Below are positions 46,221 through 58,335 of a stretch of DNA of 64,000 bases, in pieces. Below the pieces are notes generated by a model, which saw nothing but the letters and a program-made list of their open reading frames with translations, was not told where the DNA came from and did not search any database. The position numbers and the translations under genes are program-made. Source of the stretch: Motacilla alba alba (lineage: Eukaryota > Chordata > Aves > Passeriformes > Motacillidae). The stretch spans positions 6,449,850 to 6,513,849 of the forward strand of contig NC_052031.1 in NCBI RefSeq assembly GCF_015832195.1, read 5' to 3'. Each line of letters opens with the position of its first letter. Position 1 is the first letter of the stretch.

Positions 46221-49200
46221 TAGGTGGCGGGATTTGCTGCGGGGCCGGTGGCGGGCGCGGGCGCTGTCCCCTCCCGGGGATGCGCGGTCTCTGCGCGGGT
46301 GGGTGCGGGTCTCTGCGCGGCGATTTGCGCACCCGCGGCTGCTGCTCCGCGCCCCGCGCATCCATCCGAGCAAGAAGTCGGAGCGACCTGGGAGCCCGGA
46401 GAAAAATAGAACTGTGGGGCAGGAGCTGGGCTAACATCACCCCTAACTCTCCCCCCATGCCCCCCCAAAAGAGCGATAAAAAGGAAAAACCCCAAGTGTT
46501 TTGAAATATTCATAGAAAGAGGAGACAGGGGAAGGTTTTACTTGGTAGTGCAACTGTAAATAAATGCGGTCTGACTTGCACGCTTCCCCTGAAGCCGATG
46601 GCTGCAGCTATTCTTGAACCGACGAGCAGAAATAATCGGAGTGGATTGGATGTGTTTTAGCTACGATGCTTAACTGTCGTTGGGCTTTATTTGTTTTATT
46701 TATAGTGGCGGGGCATAAAGATTAGTAAAACGTTAGAGTTGTTTTTTGGTTTTTTTAAATTTTTTTGAAGGCTGAGGAAAAACACGCACAGATGGTGCAA
46801 GGAAGCGGGGTACAGGCTGGTGCCTTTTTTGGCTGAGCAGAGAGTTTTATTTTTGTTGAAACTAATTTTCGCACTCAGGATATAAAGGTAGGGAGCCGGG
46901 AGTGCTGGAGGAGCCGGCTGCTGTGTGTGTATCCATTGTAATCAGGGTTGGGTTGTGTCGCCAGGGCTCCTCGCAGCCGTGTCCCCACCGCTCCGATTGA
47001 AACTTCAAGCGCGTCTCGAAACCAAGCGCTGTCAATCCCGAGCAGCGCTTTTCCTCCGCTCCGTGCCGCTTCCAAAACACAGCTGAGCAAGTTTTGGCTG
47101 TGATATTTGAGTTTCTTTCTGCTTCCAAGGGAAGGCTCCCTAGAACCGGAGAATTTCTGGTCCGTGGGCTCGCTGGTTTCCTATGAACAGGCTGAGAGCG
47201 GGAGCCGGGCTGGAGGGAGGCTTACATGGAGGTGGGTCAGCAGCTCCGCCGCGATGGGCTGGGTTAGCAGAGCCCTCAGGAAAACACCGGCTTAGGAAAT
47301 CAAATTAACTTCTGTCCAGGTCTCTGAAGAAGCAAAATGCAGCGTAAGATCCGAGTGTTGCGATGTATTCTTGTCACCCTCATTGAGCTTTCGCTGCGAG
47401 AATTTCATGCTGGGAGAGACGTGCCCTGCCTTGTCACCTGAGGCGCGCAGTGCCCTTGCTGAGCAAAGGGCTGTTGGGGAGGAAAGCTGGAATGCTCTGA
47501 GGTTTGTTGGAGCAGCAGGACAATTCCCTGGGGTTCCCACTCTACATCTCTCTGAGATCTCTGTGGTTGTGGCATTGAAGCCACCTGCAAGGGTTAATTT
47601 GTGCTGCTGAAGAGCTTCAGGAAGAATTAATGCTGTGGCCTTGATCCAGATCCCTCTGTAGTTAATGGGAGCTGGTGTAGGTCCCAAGGAAGGTAAAGCT
47701 GGTCAGAGTTAATAGTTATGCATATTAGCATGGCTGTTGCAAATTAAATTCATTAAATATGCCCAATTAGTGTCTCAAACTATTTACTGAGCCTTCCAGT
47801 TTGGTGAGTAAGTCCTTTCTGATGAGAGAGGAAGCTGTGAAGTTTTCAAACTTGACTTAACAGTTAATCTAGAAAGTTTTAGAAAATTAAAATAATAGGA
47901 TTATGAACCTGGGCCCATATAAAGAAAACAGAACTGTTTTCTTTTCCAGCCATAGCTGAATTAAATTATGAATATCTGTGTGTTTAGCAGCCTACACGTG
48001 GGTTACCTTCTGGTTGTGCATTCCTTAGCTGCCAAGGGCAGGCTGATAATTAGAAGATTTGAATCTGAGTTTTGATTCTGTCCTTGGCCACCCACCAGTG
48101 CAGCACCTGCAGGTCCTACCAGGTCTGGTGTGACTTACGAGGACGTGAAGCTTCTAAAAAATTTAGGCCATTGCTGTGCAAATCATTAAAGTGCCTGTTC
48201 CATTTCCACTGAAGGCAGTGAAGGGAGGTTCACTGACTTGAGCAGCAGATACACAGGGTCCAGGAGCCTAAAGGATGGGAAACATTCTCAATTATTGATA
48301 AGAAAGTATTTAAATAGGAATTAAGCTATATAAGTATAAATAGCTTTAAAGTATTTGCACCAAAACGTTTTCCTCTGGCATTATTTAGGAGCAGGGTTAA
48401 AATCTGCTTTGATCCCTCCTGCACTGTAAAGCTGGACTATGTTGGACAGCCAACACTTGATCCCACTGGCTAATAGATTTTTCTCTAGCATGTAGTGAAA
48501 AAACTTGGCATGTCACATGAAATGTACTGGATTGTAGTAACTGTATTTTGCATTTCTCTGCCATTCCATTTCAGGATGCCAAAGTGCTAAAAGCACTTTT
48601 AACAGAAAAAAAGCCCTTTTTCATGCAGCTGTCTTAACTGCCTGTGGTAAAATTGGCTAGAGAAAGAAAAGTATTAAAGCCCCAAATCAGGGAAGAAAGT
48701 GAAAAAGAAACTTTAAAAGCATATTTTGTGTCAAGTGCATTGATTTGTGAATGTTAAATCTATGTGTACACCTTATTAATGATTTGGTCTCAGAAAAGAG
48801 CCTTTCATCTGGATAAAAGCTCTTCAGCAGATCTCTAACACGGGAGAGAGAGTAAAATTTGCTGGAATTATTAAAAAGATCCTAAGTCAGTTAATCATTA
48901 CATCATTTGGGCTTCAAGGAAACTCTAATGAGTAGCCAGCTCTCCCTTCCAGAGCTGGAATAAATTATTTACGCATCCCTGTAAATCATGTCCAGCCACA
49001 TTGATGCTGAAATTGAACTGGATGTCATGTCCAGATGTAAGAAGGCAGCCCTTTTCCACCCAAAGAATGGTTTCCTTTGGTGGCTGATGTCTGTGTTGTT
49101 TGCTCTGCTCTCTGCTGTTGGACAATAATGGTTTTTTTAAAGAAGTACCAGCAGTGCAGTGGTTGGCTCAGATGTACCCAAACCTGAATTTAGCCCGTTC

Positions 49201-50472
49201 TGTATTTATGCAGAAATGAAAGCATGTGCAATCTTCTTTTGGGGCTGCCACCTCTCAGGTACAACAAAAGAAGAGTGTCAACAGAATATTTTGGTAATGT
49301 TAGTCAATATTAGTGTATTTTATAATACATGATTATTGCTATAGTTTATATGTTATTATATTGCAGTATGAATGATGGTCCTGATCCATTCTTGGGCTGT
49401 GCCAGTCCGTGTGGGACAGTGCACCACACTCCACATGCACAGGTTCATCGAGTGCCCCTTTTGGAACTGGACCTGTTTGCTGCTAAGCCATTGACAGTGA
49501 AATTACAAATCCTGAAAAAGTAGCAAGGAAAAAAATAAGCAAAAGAAGTGAAAGATAAAATAAAATCATAGCAACAGGCCAGATCCTCAACTAATGTTAT
49601 TTAGAGTCCCTTCCAAGTCAAGGCAGGTGTGCTTGAGGAAAGAAGAGGATCTGACTGTTGTCTCTTTAAATTTCCACAAATTCACCTATTGTAGCTCTAC
49701 TCAGTTCCTCCTGGAAGACAAATTGAGAGGGGAATTGAGGGTCTGCCTGGAGTGGGGGATTTCTGCCCCAGCCCTTGAGAGACGTGAAGTTTCACGATAG
49801 CAGGAATCTGATGAGTGATCACAAAAATATTCCTTTTTTCCCTCCACATTTAAAATATATTATGTCTAAGGCATTTTAAACCTTCGATTTTGACATCTGA
49901 GAAATAATAAGAAACACCATGTCATCCAGTAGTCAAAGAGGAAGGTTCCATCACTTGATCTGCCTAATTAGATCAACCCCACATTTTTAAGATATCTGTA
50001 ATTGACATCAGAGTTCTAATATTTAGAAAGGCTCAAACTTAGTAACTATGAAAATACTGGTGGTGTCCTTAAAACTGATGTGGTGGATTCCTTAAAGCTT
50101 GGTAATGATAACGGAGGGAGTTGCATGGATATAGCCAAAACATAGTAAGAGCTGGGTGGGAAGACAAATACGCTTCAAATGAGTTTCCAGTGCTTTCCTA
50201 AAATACAGTTTAGAGAAAACATATGGATGGTTCTGTTTTTCTCTCTTCTCTGGGGTTCTGTGGTAATTTTTGGTTCATCTGCGTCGCTTCCATGCTCTTT
50301 CACCATTTGATAGGCTCCTGGCTCCATGGCTCTTCCACACACCAGTGCGTGCTCGTTCGTGCTGTGGGATGAAGTCACTCCTCATTCTCCTCTCACATCT
50401 CTTTTCTCTCTCACACACCCACGTGCACACGAGCACACACCTCGTCACGAACCCGTCCGTGCTGCCTGCTGT

Positions 50473-50555
50473 GTCTGTGCTCTCTGTCTGCTGTGTCTCT
50501 GTCCTCTGTGTCTGCTGTGTGTCTGTCCTCTGTGTCTGCTGTGTGTCTGTCCTCT
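50473..50555. repeat. 24-bp minisatellite, three and a half copies
   Basis: Units at 50473-50496, 50497-50520 and 50521-50544 (like GTCTGTCCTCTGTGTCTGCT followed by GTGT), then a partial unit. The second and third differ by one base. The sequence is pyrimidine- and TG-rich. Confidence 0.9.
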
Positions 50556-52899
50556 CACATCCTTCACAGTGCCTTCCCCTCCCTGCAGCCTCACCCTGGC
50601 ACTGCTGAGCTCCTCCACCTCCTGCTCCTGGTTGGGTTTGGGTGGTCAGACCCTCATGGGGGCTGTGCCTTGGGCCAGCCTCGGCTCCCAGAGGTGAGGA
50701 GGTGCTGGTGGCAAGGACAGGTCCTGGCAGGGGTCCCTCTCTGCAGGGCAGGGGCTGGGAGGTACCAGAGGGCTCAAGATCTGGTTGCCTCTGGTCAAAG
50801 ATGCTGCCTTTTCATGCCAAAAGCACTCGTGTTGGGCTCACACAACAGATCATCCCTCTTCAGCATTTAACTTGGGACACCATGCAAGTTACTCAGCTCT
50901 TCCCTTCCGATTTTGGAAGTTCTCAAGACATGAAGAAAGGTTGATAATTGTGTTTTCCTTGACTCGATGCCCCCTGTGATGATTGAGGGGTTTGTCTGAT
51001 TTTGGAGTTTCTGCTGACATTACCAGCAATTGCTGCCTCTCTTTTATGACACCTCAGTGAGGCAGCAGTGGCTCTGTCAGATTGTTCCATGTTTTCCTCA
51101 GTTCAGTATTTTCCCTTTTTTTTCTTTTAATTAAAGAAACATTTCACCTAAAAAAAAAATAATCTTCATGGCAGAAAATGCAGTAGGTTGAAATGGAGGT
51201 GCAGGTTTTCAGGAGCAAAGCTGATGAATCACTGGAGCAAACCATGAAGGCAAGTGGATCTCATCTCCTCTGGGATGATTTTCTGGGAGCTCTGAAAGCT
51301 CTCAGGCTACAAGCAGCAGGAAAGTGCCTCTTGTCCATGTTTACAGAGGAAGACAGTTCATGGTCATTTCTGACCTTACAATCCATAACTCTGGGAATCT
51401 CGCTGTCAAACCCATGTGGGGTCAGGGATAATTCCTTCTAAGAGGTGCTTATAGTCCCTCTCTCAAATCTGTGGGAGGAGTGAAAGCTGAGGTCCAAATA
51501 TTAATGTTTAACTTAGTGGTGTGAAACAGCTCAGATGTTTTAGTTTGTGTATTTCATTTAGTGAAAGCAGAAAAATGCTGTTAGGTCTCCTTTAAGGTGA
51601 TGCATTTTGTTTTAAACCAAGTAATCCTGTTTGCCTTCTCCTGGCATAGGTTTCTATCCAGTTTGTTCTTGAAGGCTTAAAAATAATGAGTTAGTATCTT
51701 CTGATGTAAATTGTTGGTCTTCCTTGAACAGTTACAGAAAATAACAGGTTTGAGGGTTCAGCTGGAATTGAAATGGGAAAGAAAGAAAAGCAAGATAGCC
51801 AATGGATTTAAAGGCTGATGGTGAGGATTGGGAAAAAAATTGGCAGCATTGGTGGGAAGGGATTTTTGACAGCTCTCCAGCTCTGGTTCACAGGTGCATT
51901 TTGCAAAGTGCTTGTTTGGGGCAACAGTGTGGCCTAAAGGCCAATTTTCTTTCATCATGTGAAATTAAGGTTTCAAAATACTCAATAATCAAAAGCTTTC
52001 AGGTGAATACATAACTCTGGAGACACACAGTTGCTGTATTGTCGGCTCACATATGTGCTCATGCTTTCTTTGTCAGCCTGTCTGCTAGTTTTGATGCCTT
52101 GCCTCATTTTTTTCCCTGCCTTGTCTCTTTTTCTGAGGATATTCTCTTTCAAGTACACCTTGGTCCTGCCTGAGCTGCCTGCTGCCAGAGGATGCCTGCT
52201 CCCCTGCATGCCTGTGCAGCCAAGGAGGGTGCTTGACCAGCAAGGGGACAGCAAGATATTAGGGTTGGGTCGGAACAGACAGTTTGGGTTTTCTCCCGTT
52301 ACTTTTTGCTTAGGAAAATGTGATCCTTGCCTCAGGCAACACTTAATCTCAGTCCTCAGGACTTCAATGTAACAAATATCTGTTCCACAACTTCTCTTTG
52401 TGTAGGGCGAAGCATGCCCAAAAACATTGGTGGTGTTTGGCAGCCACAGTGGTAGCTGACACCCCGAAAGCTCCCAACAAGCAAACCCAGAGGGTGGAGA
52501 GGTGGTGGACGGAGCTGAACCCAACTCTTTGGAGCCCTACAGGAATCCTTTAACCAAAAGTCTCTTGTTCCCATCACAGCCACAACACAGTGGGTGTGAG
52601 AGCCTTCTTCTCCTGCCATCTGGAGCAGCCTGTCTGCTTCCTTCACCCTCCATCTGCTTTCACACAGGAGCTGAAAGATCTCTCTATGTATGTCTTCCTT
52701 CCTTGTTGCCTCTTTTTCTCTCCACCTTGGTTACTGACCTCAATTATTTTTGTTGTCCTTCACACCCAGTTCTCCTGACTACGTGCAGAATATTAGTTGG
52801 GGTTACTTAATCCTTTCAAGCATCCAAGGATACAATTAATATTGAATAAAGTAGTATTGTTTTGGTCTGCTTGACAAGAACAGGCATTTATAATAGGAT

Positions 52900-53290
52900 T
52901 CTGGATTTATTGCCAGTAATGGTATTCGCTTAACCGGTGACTCACAGTTTATATTCATGATTACTTAATAGGACCTAATTTTCTAGTCATTTTAGATAGC
53001 AGGAAAACAAGTTGGAACTAAGTGGGTGCTGTTAGTAAACAGGTAATGAGTGAAAGGAGGGATAAAAAAATTCCTCGGGGCAGCGATCTGTCATTTTCAT
53101 TGGAATTCAAACCACCTTGCATTTCAGTGCTTCTCTGTAAATAATAATTAACAACAATAACAATAATTTGCAAACATATGTGTGTGATTGGGCTGTTGTT
53201 GAGTGACAAATAGCTGGCTTAGCAATCAGAATATGTCTCATTTCTAGCAATCATAGTGTTCCTTAAAACCTTTCCATCAAATCTTAACAC
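52900..53290. promoter_or_regulatory. Candidate conserved non-coding block in CAMK1D intron 1
   Basis: Contains a dense group of plausible factor sites: TAATAATTAACAACAATAAC (SOX- and homeodomain-like) near 53140-53165, TTTGCAAACATATG just after, and TTCATGATTACTTAATAGG near 52955. It has no repeats and no coding potential. Conservation is a guess from composition only. Confidence 0.25.
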
Positions 53291-53530
53291 CAATATGTTT
53301 TTTTTTATTATCTGACTTGGCGGTTCCTATAATTTTCCTACGAGTGTTGTGCCAATCACTTTTGAAAAAGAAAGCTATAAATAACAGATTGTTAATAAAC
53401 TTTTGAAGGCCCTTTCACTGATGTTTCCATGTTGAAAGCTGCATATTGAGTTTTATGCCAGAATTACTCACCAAACAGATTGTACAAGGTTAAATCAAAA
53501 TAATACTCTTAAGCAGAATTTTTTGGCTGA

Positions 53531-53591
53531 GTTAAAAAGCCTTTTTTCTTCTTCTTCTTTTTTTTTTATTTTTTTTATTTTTTTTTTTTTA
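53531..53591. repeat. T-rich low-complexity tract
   Basis: CTT triplets followed by long T runs broken only by single A bases. Confidence 0.9.
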
Positions 53592-55155
53592 ACACTGGAT
53601 GTGCTAAGAAAAAGCTACTAGGAAGCTCTGTTTTGGGTCTGATCTATGTGTAGAACAGCTGAGCCCAGTGCTGGGGATCCTCTGTAACAACAGCTCACTG
53701 ATTTTGCTTGATCTTTTCCTGAGCAATATCATGGGTCCCAGTTAAAATATCAATAGGACAACTGGACTGCATAAGATTAGTTCCTAAGATACCTTTTTCA
53801 AGAGTGAAATGAGAAGAAGCACGTGAGAGAAAACATGCTGGCTTGGTTGTATTGAGGATTTATTTCTATTTCTATTTTGGTTTTCTTATATCTCAAATTG
53901 GAGAGAAACCAAACAGTTTCAGTGTTCTTAGAGTCTCAGGAGGGACAAAAAGGAGGTACTTGTAATAATGGAAATGAACAGGGTAAAGAATCGTGGCATC
54001 TCCCAGCTAGATCCTTTCCTTTGCACGTTTTTCTGCAGGATTCTTCTCATTTTCATGATCTTAATGCTCCCACTAATTAAAATTGAGGATTTGAAGATAT
54101 TTCCTTTCAAGACTGAACACCCAAAAGTTGGGAATTATATTTGAATCCCAACTCCAGCCTTATGCAGGGGACTGTCCTGCTTCTTTTAGTAGTGGGCACT
54201 GTGTCAGCACCAAGGTCCTCAAAATATGTTTATTTGTATGTGATTCACCCAGGGTCATCACATACAAATCATTTTTACTGGCTAAGGTTTGGAGATGCAC
54301 AGCACTGTCTCTGGGCTGTTGGTAACAGCGTGGGTGCTTTATTGCTGTGTTGTTTCAGCTGCTCAGAGGAATCCAGAGCTGCCCAGAGCTATAAAGAGCT
54401 GGAACAGTCCAGGCAGTTCGTGGGGTGATGTGGGATTGCTCCCTGCAGGATCCCAGCCTCCCAGCCCAGCTTAAATAATTCAAAGGACCAAGCTACAACC
54501 AGGCATGTTTTCCATACAAACTCACCAACTGTGACCCTACTGCTCCACTGTGATGGGCGAGGGCAGAAATGATGGAATCTATTAGATGGAAAACTGAAAA
54601 AACCCCAAAATTGCATAGAAAATCCAAACAACACAAAAGAGAGCTGAAGAGAGAGGAGAGCACTTAGAGGCTTTCCAGCCACATGGAAAACTCCTCTGGG
54701 GAAGGCACAGGTTGCTAATCAAATTCAACCATAGTTGAGAGAGATTGCTGGAGCATCCCTGGATGATCCTTCCCTGTTATTTTGAGTTGGCTTGGAGATT
54801 TCCTCCCCCTGCTCACTCTTGTCTTCTCCTGCCTCTCAGTGTAAATAGCTCAGCGTGATGTGCCCAGCCATGAAGCCTGTGGTGTTTTGGAAATTTTAGG
54901 CATGGCAAAGTGCTTGGTGTGTGCTGCCAGTGGCACAGGACACTGCGAGCTCATTAAACTTCATTTGTGCTCCCCACGCTGTTTTCTTGAATAACACCTG
55001 TACAAATTCAAGGGCTTTGTCTTTCACTTTGGGACATTTTGCAGCTGCAGCCTGAGATATCTTAAGGACTATCTAAAGCTCTGGGATCAGCATCAGCCTT
55101 ACACCTCTGCTTTAATGGGATTTCTTGCCTTAGGGGTGTAATTAATTTGTTCAAC

Positions 55156-55171
55156 TTTTTTTTTTTTTTTT
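55156..55171. repeat. Poly-T tract (16 T)
   Basis: An uninterrupted T run followed by GAGGGG. Confidence 0.9.
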
Positions 55172-55839
55172 GAGGGGAAAATCTGACACTGTTAAGCTTT
55201 TCCATGGGCTGATGATGAGCATCACAAAAACACCACCTCCTTCTCTGGGTGTAAGCCATAGTGTTTTGAGACACCTTCTCTAGCATAATTACATAGCAAC
55301 CTGAATATTGCAAAGCAAACAAGCTCTCCCTCCCAAAATAAAATGCTCTCAAATGTAAAAAAAGCACCATGAAGCAGCACAAACCCCTCTTATCTCTTCT
55401 AGGGAGAGAAGAGGGGGGCAAACAACACACAGCTTGTTAGCCAAGTTGCTTGAAGCACCATGAGAAGATGCTTAGATAAAAAACATTAATGGAGCAGAAA
55501 AACAGTGTGGCTCCTTTTGACCTAATGACCCAGGCACTGGAGCATAAGAGGAATAATTTAGAAGGAAGGGAAATGTCCCCTGTCACAGGCTTGACTTATG
55601 CCTTTTAGAAAGGAGGAGGCTATATATTTAGGTGTCAGGGGAGAATGTACCAAGAAATGAGGTGAAAAAATGGTTTTCAAAAGCACATAGACACAGGGTA
55701 TAGAGGTAGGGCAGGCTGCAGGGGGACTTCTGGTCTTGGACATGTTAAGGTGTATCTGGAGTAATTTTACTGGCTAATTTTCCTGTCCATAGCCAAGTAA
55801 TTTATGTCATAGACATAAATTTTATGCTCTTAAGAGAGA

Positions 55840-56010
55840 GACCCTGAAAGAAGAAAAATCTTGGAGAGCTTTGTAGGCAAGTCCATTGAGTGAGTGTCTC
55901 TGATGAATCTTGTATTTTTAATGGAAAGCAATGAAAGTGATTAAAGGATTCCTGAGTAACAGCTGAGATGATTTGTGCCCAGAAAGCAAATATGTTCCCT
56001 TTTGCAACTG
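55840..56010 (+). mobile_element. Possible ancient interspersed repeat, family not named
   Basis: The text 'gagctttgtaggcaagtcc', 'tttttaatggaaagcaatga' and 'taaaggattcctgagtaaca' then 'gatgatttgtgcc' resembles, in order, a very old dispersed repeat familiar from mammalian genomes. I cannot name the family with certainty. Confidence 0.35.
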
Positions 56011-56360
56011 CTGGAAGGGAACATAACAGGCACTAAAGCTGAGAACAGGCTGGTCCTGCAGGTGAGGGGAAAGATGAAAGGAGAGCAAAGGGGCAAAGTA
56101 GAGCAATGGGATTCAGCTGCAGCTTAATTGATTCTAGAGACTTTTAAACCCCCCTCCTTGTTCATGAGCTGGAAAAATTCATAGACATGGGTCTTTTGGA
56201 CAGGACAGCTTGTACTGCACCAGGACACTTGCATCATATTCAGTGACCACCAAAGTGACTGTCAGCTTCAGTGCCAGTGTTTGCCCTGGAGATTGTGTGG
56301 TGTTGTGACATCTTTGTCTTGCCCTGCCATGTGGTGGTGAGGAAGGTGGAGGAGCCCTCT

Positions 56361-56498
56361 GTATACATATAAATAGATACAGGTCTGTGTGTGTGTGTAA
56401 TATTATATATATAAAAAATATATGTATACTCACATATTAAAAATACTATTTATATTGTGATATATAGAGATATAAATAGCTTTTTTTTTTTTTTTTTT
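56361..56498. repeat. Compound microsatellite: TG, AT-rich, then an 18-T run
   Basis: TGTGTGTGTGTG at 56386-56398, followed by TATATATA-rich DNA to about 56480, then T18 at 56481-56498. Confidence 0.9.
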
Positions 56499-57479
56499 GC
56501 CAAACAGCACGTTGTTGGCTTCATTAATGCATGCACAGAGAATGACTTGTGCCATTTGGCAAAAGCTGTTTAAGAGCATCATGAATTTTGTTAATTTATT
56601 CTGTAGTTTGGATTTCTCTTCATATTTGGGTTACATTTAGGGGAAGGCAGAAACCGTGTGGTGCCTCCGTGCTCAATTAGCTAATGGGGATGAACCCAGA
56701 CTAACGAGAAGTTAAAAGCAAAATGGTCCTTCCCTCTCCTCCTGTCCTCCACCTCCACATTACCTCTGCTACAGCAAATTCCTGCCTTCCATCTCTTGTC
56801 TAAAACCTGCAGTTTTGGCTCTGGAGGGTGCCTGTAAAAAGTGTACTTAGATGTCTCCTTGTGTGTTGGCTTTGTGGTCACAGTCGATCTTCCTGAAGTC
56901 AGAGGGCAGCACAAAAAAGCACAACTGGTTCTTCCTTATTTTCTCTTCAATAATTTGTAGCATCTCAACGTTGCTGTAAAATTCTGCCTTTGATTTCCAC
57001 AGCTTGGACGTTTTTCTGTGAGTGAAGAGAAGCCCCTGCTACTCAGCAGCAGGCTGGAACAGCAGCATGGTTTGCTCCTTACTGTCAGCTTTCAAACAGT
57101 ATAAAGTTATAAGGCTGTGCAGGAACACGTTGCAACCCCACAACAGAAGAGGAAGGGGCTGAACACATCCCACAGGACAGTTCCCATCTTCTGGCAGCTC
57201 AGCTGTTTGCTGGGACGTGCTGAGAATTTATTTAATGAAATAACACAGGTTAACAGTTCTCTAAAAAGGAGGTGGGGGAAGGGGAGAAGTACAGAATACA
57301 AGAAGTTTTATTTTTTTTCATTCCATGGATGCTATAAATCAGTGGAGAAGTCAGTTGGAGTTTTTTTCTCCTTCTGTGTTGCATCGTTAAAAAATCATCA
57401 GCCACTACACTGAAATGGTTTGCAAGAGAGACTTTGGCAGGAACAATTTCTGCTGGAGAACAATAAAAAATTAGTAGAT

Positions 57480-57705
57480 GCCAGGTTGAGTTCGTGTGTC
57501 AGTGGTTACTGAATTCAACTTAAGAGCTGTAAATGGAACCAATCATCATTTCTTAATGAGATATATGAGAACAAAGAATCACAATGCTTGAATAATCTGT
57601 CATGTCTCTATCAGTGCTGCTTAAGCAATTATTCAGTTTGTTCAGTGGTTTGACAGGTAACATGACAAAAATCAATTTATGAAGCAGATTAAATGTAAAT
57701 ATGCA
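57480..57705. promoter_or_regulatory. Candidate conserved non-coding block in CAMK1D intron 1
   Basis: Unique sequence with several plausible sites: AACAAAG (SOX/TCF-like) near 57570, CAATTATTCAG near 57627, and TGACAGGTAACATGACA (MEIS-like) near 57651. There is no coding potential and no repeat. Conservation is inferred only from composition. Confidence 0.25.
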
Positions 57706-57710
57706 GCCCC

Positions 57711-57742
57711 CTTTTTTTTTTGTCGTCCCCCCCCCCCCCCCC
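57711..57742. repeat. T10 and C16 homopolymer pair
   Basis: CCCC, then 10 or more T, TGTCGT, and 16 C at 57727-57742. On the minus strand it is a 16-G run. Confidence 0.9.
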
Positions 57743-58272
57743 AGAACGCCATCCTAAAGCCTTGTGGTTTTTATCCTTACAATCCCTACCCAGTCACCTG
57801 TTCTCAGTGGTGCTGCTTGGATGAAGTGCTACGTGGCCCATAGTGACATTATTCACCAGATCATTTGTCTTTAATCCACCTCTGGTCTAATGAGGCTGTC
57901 ATCTGGGCCTCAGTAAAAATGAATGATGCATTTCTCTGGTGTACAGTGTAAGTATGTTTTTCACTGCTAAGGCTGTATTTTCCCATGGTCCTTAAAGAAA
58001 CCCATCCCTCAGCCCTTGTTAACACTTGATGTAAATATTTCTGAATGTTTTATTCATTTGGCAGCTAACATAGGAGAAACTTGGTATGAGTTCCTTAGCA
58101 GCTAAATAACAACCATTGTACCTGGACTTGATGCCATCACGTCTTTTCATACCAGAGCTTTCATCATGTTGCAGCAGACTGTGACTGGGATGGTCCCATC
58201 CCTGTTTGTAGTGGTGGAAATCTGCAGCAAACACTGATAACAGCTGTCACAGTGGTCACACTGCCATGTTCA

Positions 58273-58335
58273 GCAGCTGGTCTTACCCTTTTCTTGTTCA
58301 GCTGGTCTTACCCTTACTGGTCTTACCCTTTTCTT
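58273..58335. repeat. Imperfect tandem repeat of CTGGTCTTACCCTT
   Basis: Three copies of CTGGTCTTACCCTT within about 60 bp, two of them followed by TTCTT. Confidence 0.85.

Noticed and set aside
51982..52524. 180-codon antisense open frame in CAMK1D intron 1
   Set aside because: It does not begin at an ATG (the listed start is TTG), it shows no recognisable domain, and it lies inside an intron on the other strand.
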